Source: Chloroflexota bacterium (GTDB taxonomy: Bacteria > Chloroflexota > Anaerolineae > JAAYEA01). Taken from it: 40,912 bases of DNA. The notes under the pieces were generated by a model. The model was given only the letters and a program-made list of their open reading frames with translations. It made no database searches and had not been told where the DNA came from. Positions 15,874 to 23,917 of this stretch are shown here, one piece after another. The stretch is taken from NCBI GenBank assembly GCA_019873665.1, contig JAIOAV010000029.1:1-40912 (forward strand). The letters are read 5' to 3'. Each line of letters begins with the position of its first letter. Position 1 is the stretch's first letter. Both the position numbers and the translations under genes were made by a program.

Positions 15874-16485
15874 TTACGTCTTGGGCTCCAGCACTTTCAC
15901 CGGCACCCGGGCTGTCGCCTCAAAGGCGCGCACATCCTCAGCAGAGCCGATGATCGTGCCCCAGTGCATCGGCACCGCCACCTTGGGCTGTATAGTGTTC
16001 ACCGCCTTGGCTGCCTCTTGCGAGTTCATGGTGTATTTCCCACCCACCGGTGCCAACACCACATCCGCCCGAATCTGCGCCATCTCAGGAATGAGATCTG
16101 TATCCCCCATGTGATAGATACGTGTGCCATCCAGCGTAATGACATAACCCACCCACTCTTTCTCTGGGGGGTGGTACTGCTTGCCGATGTTGTAGGCGGG
16201 CACCGCCTCGATCAAGACGCCCTTGACCTCCATCTTCTCGCCGGGCCTGACCGACATCGGGCGCAGTCTGGGCGCTTTGCAGTCCGGGGGCGCGATGATC
16301 ACTGTGTCTGCCTTACTGATCTTGGCGATATCCTCCACCGAAAAGTGGTCATGGTGACTGTGCGTGATGCAGATGATGTCTGCGGGTATGCCGCCCTTGA
16401 GTTGATACGGGTCTATGTAGACCGTTACCCCTGCGCCTTCCAGACGAAATGAGGCATGTCCCAGCCAAGTATAGGTTGCAGCCAT
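15874..16485 (-). CDS. UlaG-like metallo-beta-lactamase-fold hydrolase (UPF0173 family)
   Basis: The 203-residue protein starts at ATG 16485 behind a perfect AAAGGAGG; a longer frame to 16632 would overlap the tRNA promoter. It has YTWLGHASFRL, then the metal motif HSHHDH at 42-47, MGDTDLIPEM, DVVLAPVGGKYTMN and VPMHWGT, the pattern of the UPF0173/L-ascorbate-6-phosphate lactonase group. The substrate is unknown. It is the first gene of a pair with the 8-oxoguanine deaminase. Confidence 0.88.
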   Translation of the reverse strand: MAATYTWLGHASFRLEGAGVTVYIDPYQLKGGIPADIICITHSHHDHFSVEDIAKISKADTVIIAPPDCKAPRLRPMSVRPGEKMEVKGVLIEAVPAYNIGKQYHPPEKEWVGYVITLDGTRIYHMGDTDLIPEMAQIRADVVLAPVGGKYTMNSQEAAKAVNTIQPKVAVPMHWGTIIGSAEDVRAFEATARVPVKVLEPKT

Positions 16486-16597
16486 TGTGAGGCCTCCTTT
16501 CATGTGCTCGTTCCCTGTCTCTAGGATACCATGCGGCGCGGGGAACGTCAAGTAACGCCGCGAAGCGGAGCGCGAGGCCGCCCTGGGACGGCGGGAT

Positions 16598-16626
16598 TTG
16601 CCAAAACGCGGGGACGGTGCTATAAT
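16598..16626 (+). promoter_or_regulatory. Promoter of tRNA-Pro
   Basis: TTGCCA (16598-16603) and a perfect TATAAT (16621-16626) are separated by 17 bases. Predicted start near 16633, four bases before the tRNA. Confidence 0.8.
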
Positions 16627-16636
16627 GACCATCGTG

Positions 16637-16710
16637 CGGGGCGTAGCGCAGTCCGGTAGCGCACTTGAATGGGGTTCAAGTGGTCACCCGTTCGAATCGG
16701 GTCGCCCCGA
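16637..16710 (+). tRNA. tRNA-Pro (anticodon GGG)
   Basis: All arms pair: acceptor CGGGGCG/CGCCCCG, D stem GCGC/GCGC, anticodon stem CTTGA/TCAAG with loop ATGGGGT, T stem ACCCG/CGGGT with loop TTCGAAT. The anticodon GGG reads CCC and CCU proline codons. The 74 bases include the discriminator A. CCA is not encoded. It has its own promoter and terminator. Confidence 0.97.
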
Positions 16711-16717
16711 CTGGAGA

Positions 16718-16747
16718 GCCAGTTACGAGAGATAACTGGCTTTTTTA
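16718..16747 (+). terminator. Rho-independent terminator of tRNA-Pro
   Basis: GCCAGTTA (16718-16725) and TAACTGGC (16733-16740) form an 8-bp stem with a 7-base loop, followed by TTTTTT. Confidence 0.9.
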
Positions 16748-16801
16748 TTGGCTGATCACATCGTCCCCGCGCCCGATGCATCGAGACAGCCGGCCGCGTC
16801 T

Positions 16802-17755
16802 CTATGCTGCATACACCTCGCTGACAGCCACCTCGCGCTCCTCCTGTAGTGAGCGCTTGGCTGCGTCCAACACTGCGATCACCTCCACCTCCTCCTCTAC
16901 CGGCACTGGCTCCTGGCCCGTCCGCAACAGTTTCATGAACTGCTCTTGCAGGTAATAGTAGAGATCAGTGAGATAAGGCATCACAGAGCGCCATGCTCTG
17001 GTGCCATAGAGGTTGATCTGGTAGCCCGCGCGCATGTATTCCGGCTCTGCCACCATCAGCACCAGATCGCGATCGCCCTGAAAGCGCACGCGCACGATGT
17101 TGCGCCCCGGCTGACCCACATTGCGACACGAGATGGCGCCGCCGCCAAACACGCCATAGTACATGGAGAGGGCATGAATGCCATAGTACACCAGCTCGTT
17201 GCCGCAGATAGTCGTGGCGAGATGGACCTCTCCCAACGCGGGCAGCTCCGCGCGCAGCGCGATGATGTCCGGCACAAAACGCAGCGAGCTGGCGGACATG
17301 AAGGGCGTGCCGGTCTCGCGCACGATGCGGGCGACATGCTGCGCTTCACGCGCGGTCATGGCCAGCGGCTTGTCGCAGAAAGTGGGGATCCCCCGGCGCA
17401 GCGACGTGATGGCGTATTTCCACTGCTCACCGGAGCCGTCGTCCACGATAACCACCGCATCCACGCCGTCCATGCACTCTTCGGGCGTCTCACATACCTC
17501 CGGGATATAGCATGTAGCAGCCAGCCGCTCCGCCCACTCTTTGTGCGGGTCCCAGATCTTGACGACGCGCGCGCCTTCCAGGCGCTTATGGGCAGCAGCA
17601 AAGGTCCACTGCCAGCGCTTGGAAGACGCCTCATCATAGCCGTTATACAGCGACGAGAAGGCGGTGCCGTGGAACGAGCCGGGCGTACGGGGCACAACGC
17701 CGCCGCGATACGACGGTCCATACGTGGCCGCCGAGATGATGCCGATTTTGACCAT
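16802..17755 (-). CDS. Gfo/Idh/MocA family oxidoreductase (first of three)
   Basis: The 317-residue protein starts at ATG 17755, with AGGAG 8 bases before it; an ATG at 17782 would bury that site. The N-terminal Rossmann fold opens KIGIISAATYG, lacking a classical GxGxxG, followed by an unusual insertion (about 15-50) before the second strand. The CDKPLAMT motif replaces the usual EKP. The C-terminal part (LYYYLQEQFMKLL...EEEVEVIAVLDAAKRS) is the family's alpha/beta domain. A sugar, inositol or aldose substrate is likely but not identifiable. It is the last of three adjacent same-strand paralogs. Confidence 0.85.
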   Translation of the reverse strand: MVKIGIISAATYGPSYRGGVVPRTPGSFHGTAFSSLYNGYDEASSKRWQWTFAAAHKRLEGARVVKIWDPHKEWAERLAATCYIPEVCETPEECMDGVDAVVIVDDGSGEQWKYAITSLRRGIPTFCDKPLAMTAREAQHVARIVRETGTPFMSASSLRFVPDIIALRAELPALGEVHLATTICGNELVYYGIHALSMYYGVFGGGAISCRNVGQPGRNIVRVRFQGDRDLVLMVAEPEYMRAGYQINLYGTRAWRSVMPYLTDLYYYLQEQFMKLLRTGQEPVPVEEEVEVIAVLDAAKRSLQEEREVAVSEVYAA

Positions 17756-17810
17756 ATCCTGTTCTCCTGTCATGACGTTCATGATCTTTCTGTGTGCGAC
17801 GTGAAGATAA

Positions 17811-17848
17811 CCCCAGGTGAAGGGACGTGCCGCCCTCTTTCACCGGGG
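17811..17848. other. Intercistronic hairpin between two oxidoreductase genes
   Basis: CCCCAGGTGAAGGG (17811-17824) can pair, with small bulges, with CCCTCTTTCACCGGGG (17833-17848). It lies in the 117-base gap between two co-directional Gfo/Idh/MocA genes. No T-tract follows on either strand, so a role in mRNA stability or partial attenuation is more likely than termination. Confidence 0.5.
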
Positions 17849-17872
17849 GCTCCTATGTGATCTGTGAGACGC

Positions 17873-18910
17873 TCAGGCGCACAGCTCGGCGAGCTTGACC
17901 GGCCGGCCTTCCGCCAGCGACTTTTCCACGGCAAAAATCACCCGATGCGTCTTGAATGCCTCGTCAAAGTTGATGAACGAGTCTCGGCCCTCCAGAACGC
18001 AGTGGATAAAATGGTCAATCTGCGGCGGATAGGGATGGTCGAGCACGTCGCCTGACTCGGCTGCCACTGTGGGCATCTCCACCCACTCATCCGGACGCAG
18101 GCCATCTAGCTTGGCCGACCAGAGCTTGGCGTTCCAGAGCGTGCCTTCGCTGCCCACGAGTCTGATGTTAAAGACGTATGGCTGGCGGCAATCAATGCAG
18201 GAGGTGCATTTGCCCACTGCGCCATCGGCGAACTTGATCACCGAAACGGAGGTTGTGTCGTACTCGTATGCCTGCATGGCAGGCAGTGCTGACTTGGTCG
18301 AGTAGGCGAACACCTCGTCCACCTCCCGATCGGCGAAGGCCAGCATGGCATCCAGCGCGTGACAACCCGCCGTCAGCAGGGAGCTGCCTCCCTTCTCCTT
18401 GAGGATGTTCCAGGTGTACTGCCCATACCACGGGCCAATGCCATGATAGTAGTCCACCTCCAGATGGTGGACTGCGCCCAGCAGTCCCTGACGGAGGCAT
18501 GACTGGATGAGGCTAAAGTGCGGGATGAAGCGCAACTCAAAATAGACGGTGGATTTGACGCCCGCCTGGTGGATGGCGTCGCGCATGGCCAGCAGGCTAT
18601 CGTAATCCAGCGCCAGCGGCTTTTCGATCATCAGGTGCTTGCCCGCCTGCGCCGCCTGGATCGCCTGCGGCGGATGCAGCCAGTGCGGCGTGCAGATATC
18701 CACCACCTCCAAGCCTGGGTGCGCCAGGAACGCCGCATAGTCGTGATAAAGCGTCGCATCCGCACCGCACATGGCGCGAATCTGCTCCTTGCCCAGCTTC
18801 TTGCTGGAGCAAAGTGCCACTACCTCGCAATGCGGATTCGCCTTGAATGCCAGCAGATGCCCGCTCGCCGCCCAGCCAAGCCCTACTACACCGACCTTGA
18901 CCTTACGCAT
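17873..18910 (-). CDS. Gfo/Idh/MocA family oxidoreductase (second of three)
   Basis: The 345-residue protein has a clean Rossmann opening (KVGVVGLGWAASGHLLAF), the EKPLAL motif near residue 100, and GGSSLLTAGCHALDAM before the C-terminal domain; the His-containing GxxxxxGxHxxD pattern matches family members using inositol-like substrates. Length is normal. It is preceded 63 bases upstream by the third paralog and followed by the first, on one strand, so all three are probably one transcript from the promoter at 20035-20062. The cofactor is expected to be NAD(P). Confidence 0.9.
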   Translation of the reverse strand: MRKVKVGVVGLGWAASGHLLAFKANPHCEVVALCSSKKLGKEQIRAMCGADATLYHDYAAFLAHPGLEVVDICTPHWLHPPQAIQAAQAGKHLMIEKPLALDYDSLLAMRDAIHQAGVKSTVYFELRFIPHFSLIQSCLRQGLLGAVHHLEVDYYHGIGPWYGQYTWNILKEKGGSSLLTAGCHALDAMLAFADREVDEVFAYSTKSALPAMQAYEYDTTSVSVIKFADGAVGKCTSCIDCRQPYVFNIRLVGSEGTLWNAKLWSAKLDGLRPDEWVEMPTVAAESGDVLDHPYPPQIDHFIHCVLEGRDSFINFDEAFKTHRVIFAVEKSLAEGRPVKLAELCA

Positions 18911-18973
18911 CGCTCTTAACCTCCTTGTGGCAACACCTGGCAGCTTAGCCGATGGCCGCCAGACATGCTGAAC

Positions 18974-19996
18974 CTATGCTGCTCCTACGTGTGCCCTGTA
19001 CCGATCTAGCAGATCGTCCGGTGGATCGAACGGCAGCGCCACTGGCCGCATCTCGATGCTGCTGAGGTAATTGGCAAGGATCACCAGCCATTCGTCCAGC
19101 GATGTGGCAAGGTTGCACGCATGCGCCTTGGCCGCATCCTCCAGCCAATCGAACATCGCGTTGGTGTGATTCGCCTGACCGATCACATCCTCGGCGCCGT
19201 ATTCCTTGCGCCCCTGTTCCACGGTGCCGTCTGGCAGCGACCGCTCCCAGGCATTCATCCGCCAGTGCAGAAAGCCATGCGTGCCATAGATGGCGATGCG
19301 CTTGTGCGCCCAGCTGGGCCCCGGCTCGAACTGTGGCGCACCCTCGCCGGCCATCAGCGCCGCACGCACGCCGTTCTCAAAGGTGATGAGCGCCTCGGCA
19401 GTGCGCGGGCTGGGATGTCTGCCGTCAATGTCATCATAGCCGGATGAGTTGCCGAACACCACCTGTGGCTTGGCATAGTCGTTGAAGGCGAATACCAGGT
19501 CGAGGATATGCACGCCCTGCCCGGACATGGGATAGAGGCACGAGGCGTCCATGAAGCGGACCTGGCCGATCTCACCCGCCTTGACACGGGCGAGAAACTC
19601 GAGGATTTTCGGGTGGTGGCGGAGCTGGTGATTGACGACGAACCTGGTGCGCGACTGTGCTTCGAGCTGCCGCAGCGCCTTATAGTCATCCGCGCCGATG
19701 CAGATCGGCTTTTCCACGATAACCCCCGGCACGCCTGCTTCTGCGAGGCGGGTCATGAGAGGCACGCGCAGCGTCGGCGGCGTAACGAGATGCACCACAT
19801 CCGGCTTGATGGCCCGCAACATCTCGTCCAGGTCAGTGTAGCGGCCAGCGACGCCGTACTTGTCGGCGAATGCCGCTAGTCGCTGCGGGTTCATGTCACA
19901 GACAGCGACGAGTTCGCCGCGTGTGATGTGCCGATACGCCTCGGCGTGTCCGGCGGCACGCGGCCCACATCCCAGAAACGCACAACGGTAGCTCAT
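18974..19996 (-). CDS. Gfo/Idh/MocA family oxidoreductase (third of three, first in transcript)
   Basis: The 340-residue protein starts at the second of two ATGs (19996), 6 bases after AGGAG; the first ATG at 20002 is too close to it. The nucleotide-binding strand reads CAFLGCGPRAAGHAEAY, with VVHLVTPPTLRVP and EKPICIG following. In the C-terminal half, DASCLYPMSGQGVHILDLVFAF supplies the catalytic-region His. Its sequence is clearly different from the neighbouring two paralogs, so they are unlikely to be recent duplicates. Substrate unknown. Confidence 0.88.
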   Translation of the reverse strand: MSYRCAFLGCGPRAAGHAEAYRHITRGELVAVCDMNPQRLAAFADKYGVAGRYTDLDEMLRAIKPDVVHLVTPPTLRVPLMTRLAEAGVPGVIVEKPICIGADDYKALRQLEAQSRTRFVVNHQLRHHPKILEFLARVKAGEIGQVRFMDASCLYPMSGQGVHILDLVFAFNDYAKPQVVFGNSSGYDDIDGRHPSPRTAEALITFENGVRAALMAGEGAPQFEPGPSWAHKRIAIYGTHGFLHWRMNAWERSLPDGTVEQGRKEYGAEDVIGQANHTNAMFDWLEDAAKAHACNLATSLDEWLVILANYLSSIEMRPVALPFDPPDDLLDRYRAHVGAA

Positions 19997-20034
19997 GGTC
20001 ATCTCCTACATAAAGGATCTGCCTGCTTTCCTCC

Positions 20035-20062
20035 ACTATACACGGAGCGCGCTGCGCGTCAA
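20035..20062 (-). promoter_or_regulatory. Promoter of the three-oxidoreductase transcript
   Basis: On the minus strand TTGACG (20062-20057) and TATAGT (20040-20035) are 16 bases apart, giving a start near 20028 and a leader of about 30 bases. The spacer contains a short self-complementary GCGC-rich stretch that might bind a regulator. Confidence 0.65.
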
Positions 20063-20208
20063 CTTCCCCGGCGCCAGAGGACGTTCGCGACGCCTTGATC
20101 CGCGCAACACCATAGTGGGTGAGTGCGTATAGGAGGTGGCGATATAGTCCGATACGGGTCATGGGCGCCGATGGGCACATTGGCTGATCAGATCGGAGAA
20201 TGTATAAA

Positions 20209-20988
20209 ATGAAAGCGAATGTCCCGTCTCCACAAGAGATATCCGTTTTCGAGATTCAGGCCTATATGGACCTGACAAAGCATATCGGCAGCCTGCAAGC
20301 GACCGATGAGCTGGCTCGGCTCTGCCAGATCGGCCCTTGCCAATACGTGCTGGATGTCGGCTGCGGCGTTGGCGCGACCCCGGCATATCTCGCCAGACAA
20401 TATGGGTGCCGCGTCGTGGGTGTGGATATCTGCCCTGCCATGATCGAGCGGGCGCGAGAGCGCGCCGCGCGCGAGGGTATCGCGGACCGGGTCGAGTTGC
20501 GGGTGGCAGACGCGCAGGCGCTCCCCTTCGCGGACGATGTCTTTGACGTCGCCATGACCGAATCGGTCCTCGCCTTTGTGGCGGACAAGCAGCAGGCACT
20601 CCGAGAGCTCGTACGGGTGACCAAGCCGGGAGGCTATGTCGGGCTGAACGAATCCACCCTTATCAAGCCCGCGCCCGCGCATGTGCGGGAGAACCTGTCG
20701 CGCGCCGCGTTCGGCGGAGGTAACTTTCCGCTCGAGGGATGGGCGACGCTCCTCCGCGAGGCCGGCCTCAGTGATCTCGTCGTTCGCGAGCGAGGGGTCG
20801 AAGTGGCCAGCGAGGGGATGCAGATGATCCGCCGCTATGGCTGCCTGCACTTTGGCCGCTCTCTTTGGCGGCTCTTGGTGCTCTATGTGCAGAGTCCGGC
20901 GTACCGTGCGTTCGCGAAAAAGGCAGCGACGACACCCAAGGAGCTAGCGGAGTATATCGGGTACGGCATCTATGTGGGCAGAAAGTAG
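20209..20988 (+). CDS. Class I SAM-dependent methyltransferase
   Basis: The 259-residue protein starts at ATG 20209, which is about 10 bases from GGAG; an ATG at 20200 abuts that site. Motif I is VLDVGCGVGATPAYLA, followed by VVGVDICPAMIERARERA, RVADAQALPFADDVFDVA and a post-motif VTKPGGYVGLNE, the UbiE/Methyltransf_11 pattern. The C-terminal part is helical. Substrate is not identifiable. It precedes a membrane methyltransferase gene by 52 bases. Confidence 0.88.
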   Translation: MKANVPSPQEISVFEIQAYMDLTKHIGSLQATDELARLCQIGPCQYVLDVGCGVGATPAYLARQYGCRVVGVDICPAMIERARERAAREGIADRVELRVADAQALPFADDVFDVAMTESVLAFVADKQQALRELVRVTKPGGYVGLNESTLIKPAPAHVRENLSRAAFGGGNFPLEGWATLLREAGLSDLVVRERGVEVASEGMQMIRRYGCLHFGRSLWRLLVLYVQSPAYRAFAKKAATTPKELAEYIGYGIYVGRK

Positions 20989-21040
20989 CGAGGCGCATGG
21001 CGAGCATGCCGAGGAAAGCACATAGTGTGAGAGGTGACGC

Positions 21041-21736
21041 ATGAGCATTCCGGCGCAGTCGAATCAGAAGGCGCAGGTGCAAAAGCGCATGGCGCAGGTC
21101 GTCGGGCAGACGGTGCTGATCGCCCTGCTGCTACTCGGCTCGGCGGGCCGGCTGGACTGGAGCTGGGCGTGGATTTATATCGGGTTTGGTGTGGTCGTCG
21201 TCGCCATCAACGCGCTTGTGCTCCCGCGGGAGCTCATCGCCGAGCGCGGCCAGCCCCGCGAGAACGTCAAGCCGTGGGATCGCAAGATCGCCTCGCTGCT
21301 CGTGGTACCCACGCTGGCGTTCTTCATCGTTGCCGGCCTGGACAAGCGATTTGCCTGGTCGCCAGCCTTGCCGCTCTGGCTGCATCTGCTGGGCCTGGCG
21401 CTGGCCGCGTTCGGACAGGGCCTCTTTACGTGGGCGATGGTATCCAATCGCTTCTTTTCCCCAGCGGTACGCTTGCAGACGGACCGTGAGCACCAGGTCG
21501 CTATCGGCGGGCCATATCGCCATGTGCGGCATCCCGGCTATGCTGGCCTGATCCTCACATTCGTGGGGACATCTCTGCTCCTGGGGTCGCTCTGGTCACT
21601 AGTTCCTGCTCTGGTGATCGCCGTGCTCTACATCGTGCGCACCGCGCTGGAAGACCGGACGTTGCAGCAAGAGCTGGAGGGTTACGCGGCGTATGCGCAG
21701 CGGGTGCGGGCCCGCCTGCTGCCGGGAGTGTGGTGA
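21041..21736 (+). CDS. Integral membrane methyltransferase, ICMT/PEMT-like
   Basis: The 231-residue protein has about five membrane spans (near 20-40, 45-65, 85-105, 110-135 and 175-200). The C-terminal core has GGPYRHVRHPGYAGLIL, then EDRTLQQELEGYAAYAQRV, the signature of isoprenylcysteine carboxyl methyltransferase and phospholipid methyltransferase relatives, whose His and Glu hold SAM. In bacteria such proteins methylate lipids, isoprenoids or unknown substrates. It lies 34 bases before the ABC ATPase gene. Confidence 0.8.
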   Translation: MSIPAQSNQKAQVQKRMAQVVGQTVLIALLLLGSAGRLDWSWAWIYIGFGVVVVAINALVLPRELIAERGQPRENVKPWDRKIASLLVVPTLAFFIVAGLDKRFAWSPALPLWLHLLGLALAAFGQGLFTWAMVSNRFFSPAVRLQTDREHQVAIGGPYRHVRHPGYAGLILTFVGTSLLLGSLWSLVPALVIAVLYIVRTALEDRTLQQELEGYAAYAQRVRARLLPGVW

Positions 21737-21770
21737 CGGTAGCCAGAACGGCTGCCCACTGGGAGGGGAA

Positions 21771-22670
21771 ATGAACAGCGTGGATATTTCGCATGTGGCC
21801 AAGTCCTTCGGCGCGACGCAGGCGGTCACCGATGTATCCTTTTCTGTGACGCGCGGCGAGATCTTTGGCCTGCTCGGCCCCAATGGTGCAGGCAAGACTA
21901 CGACGATTCGCCTGATGCTGGACCTCCTCAAGCCGGACCGTGGCGAGATCGCGGTGTTCGGCGGCCTGATGACGGAGGAAAAGAAGGAGCGGATCGGCTA
22001 CCTACCGGAAGAGCGCGGCCTCTATCAAGATGCGGCGCTGGATCGTTGCCTCGTCTATCTCGCGGCGCTGAAGGGGCTTCCCCCCGCCGTCGCGCAACGG
22101 CGGCTGGGCGGGTACCTGGAGCGCTTTGACCTGGCAGCGCACAGGGGGAAGAAAGTCAAGGAGCTGAGCAAGGGGATGCAGCAAAAGGCACAGATCATCA
22201 ACGCCATCATCCACGAGCCGGAGCTGATCATCGTGGACGAGCCATTCAGCGCCCTGGACCCGCTCAACACGCAGTTGGTCAAGGAGCTGCTGCGCGAGCT
22301 CGCCGCCAAAGGCACGACGATCATCATGTCCACCCACCAGATGCACCAGGTGGAGGAGCTATGCGACCGCATCGTGCTGATTGATCATGGGCGCAATATC
22401 TTGGAGGGCGAAATCAATGAGGTCCGCGGGCGGTATGCCGGGCACGCCGTGTTGGTGCGCGTCGCCGGCGAGCTGCCCCATCTGCCCGGCGTCCAGGCCA
22501 TCGCACCGCAGAATCATGTTACCAAGCTTACGCTGGCCGATGACACGACACCGCAAGACGTCTTGCGCGCTCTCGTGGCCGCCAATGTGCCCGTGCAGCA
22601 GTTCGAGATCGCCCTGCCCACGCTCGACGAGATCTTTATCCGCGCCGTGCGCGAGGGAGGTGCGGCATGA
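21771..22670 (+). CDS. ABC-2 exporter ATP-binding protein (NatA-like)
   Basis: The 299-residue ATPase starts at ATG 21771 after GGGAGGGG. Walker A is GPNGAGKTT (36-44), signature LSKGMQQ (132-138), Walker B ELIIVDEP with SALDP, and the H-loop His189 in MSTHQ. The C-terminal domain (about 215-299, ending LDEIFIRAVREG) is the DUF4162-type tail of drug and sodium exporters. It energises the two following permeases; the stop overlaps the next start as ATGA. Confidence 0.95.
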   Translation: MNSVDISHVAKSFGATQAVTDVSFSVTRGEIFGLLGPNGAGKTTTIRLMLDLLKPDRGEIAVFGGLMTEEKKERIGYLPEERGLYQDAALDRCLVYLAALKGLPPAVAQRRLGGYLERFDLAAHRGKKVKELSKGMQQKAQIINAIIHEPELIIVDEPFSALDPLNTQLVKELLRELAAKGTTIIMSTHQMHQVEELCDRIVLIDHGRNILEGEINEVRGRYAGHAVLVRVAGELPHLPGVQAIAPQNHVTKLTLADDTTPQDVLRALVAANVPVQQFEIALPTLDEIFIRAVREGGAA

Positions 22671-23917
22671 GCAAAGTATGGCTTGTCGCCGTCAACGAGT
22701 ACCGGCGGAACGTGTTTACGAGAGACTTCATCGTGGCTATCTTGGCGCTGCCGCTTATGTTGGCGTTTACTTTCGGGCTCGGCGTTCTTATTGAGAGACT
22801 GGAGAACCCCGCCGCGCCCATCGGTTATGTGGACCAGAGCGGCCTGCTGGACGATCCCCTCCTTCCGCCGCAGCGGGGCAGTTCGCCCAGCAACCCAAGC
22901 GTGGCGCCCGTGCTGCCGATGATCGCCTATCCGACGGCGGAAAAGGCGGAGCAAGCGCTGCGCGCTGGCGAAATTCAGGCGTACTATGTCGTATCGGCCG
23001 ACTATCTGTCATCGCGGCGCGTGACCATGATGTATATCACGCCCCCGGGCGATAGCGTGTACGGGCAGTTCTGGGATTTCCTGCAGATCAACCAGTTGAC
23101 AGGTCTGCCGCCAGAGATCGCCCGACGCGCTGTTGCCGGGAGCAACCTGATCGTACGCTGGCCGGAAGATGCTCCGGGCGGCGGGCGCGAGTTCTCGCAG
23201 CGGACTTTTCTCAGCGTCTTTCTCCCGCTTGCCGTGGCGATCGGCTTTGTCTTTCTTCTGATGATCACATCGAGCGCCTTTGTCGAGATCGTACAGCGCG
23301 AGAAGCAAAATCGCACCATGGAGATCATCTTGAGCTCGATCTCGCCGGAGCAACTGATCGTCGGCAAAGTCCTGGGAGTAGTGGGCGTGGTGGCCGCAGA
23401 GCTTGCCATCTGGACGGCCGCAGTGGCTCTAGTTGTGGTGATCGGCAAGCGGCTGCAGGTTGCGGCGCTGCAGAATCTGGTGGTGGAGGGCCGCCTTCTG
23501 TTGCAGCTCATGGTGATCGCCGTGCCGAGCTATGTCCTGGCGGCCGCGCTGATGACCGCACTGGGCGCGGTGGTGGCCGAGTCGCAGGAGGCGCAGTCGG
23601 TGTCGTTCCTTGTGACGGTGCCCTTTATCGCGCCTTTCTGGCTGGCGCCGCTCATCATCGAGGGAACGAGCAACATCCTGCCCGTTATCTTCAGCCTCTT
23701 TCCGCTGACCACTCTTAGCACCATGAGCCTGCGTCTCATGTGGGATCAGGTCCCTGACTGGCAGTTCTTCTTAGCCGCTGGGCTGACGACCGTAGCGGCC
23801 GCGGCGGCAGTATGGCTGGCCGCCTATCTGTTCCGCCTGGGCATGCTCCGCTATGGGCACGTGCGCTGGCAGGAGTTGTTCGCGCGGCCAGCGAAGGAGG
23901 GGGCACAGCATGCGTAA
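22667..23917 (+). CDS. ABC-2 type permease, NatB-like (first)
   Basis: The 416-residue protein has a first membrane span at about 20-42, a large extracytoplasmic domain (about 45-180, with APVLPMIAYPTAEKAEQALRAG), and five or six spans in the C-terminal half including FLSVFLPLAVAIGFVFLLM and the conserved EKQNRTMEIILSSISPEQLIVGK loop. This is the NatB/YhaP (ABC2_membrane_3) layout, used to export sodium, drugs or peptides. Overlaps with both neighbours indicate coupled translation. Confidence 0.92.
   Translation: MSKVWLVAVNEYRRNVFTRDFIVAILALPLMLAFTFGLGVLIERLENPAAPIGYVDQSGLLDDPLLPPQRGSSPSNPSVAPVLPMIAYPTAEKAEQALRAGEIQAYYVVSADYLSSRRVTMMYITPPGDSVYGQFWDFLQINQLTGLPPEIARRAVAGSNLIVRWPEDAPGGGREFSQRTFLSVFLPLAVAIGFVFLLMITSSAFVEIVQREKQNRTMEIILSSISPEQLIVGKVLGVVGVVAAELAIWTAAVALVVVIGKRLQVAALQNLVVEGRLLLQLMVIAVPSYVLAAALMTALGAVVAESQEAQSVSFLVTVPFIAPFWLAPLIIEGTSNILPVIFSLFPLTTLSTMSLRLMWDQVPDWQFFLAAGLTTVAAAAAVWLAAYLFRLGMLRYGHVRWQELFARPAKEGAQHA

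Noticed and set aside
16637-16747. tRNA-Pro as an integration site of a mobile element
   Set aside because: No integrase, direct repeat of the tRNA end or phage-like gene is found nearby.
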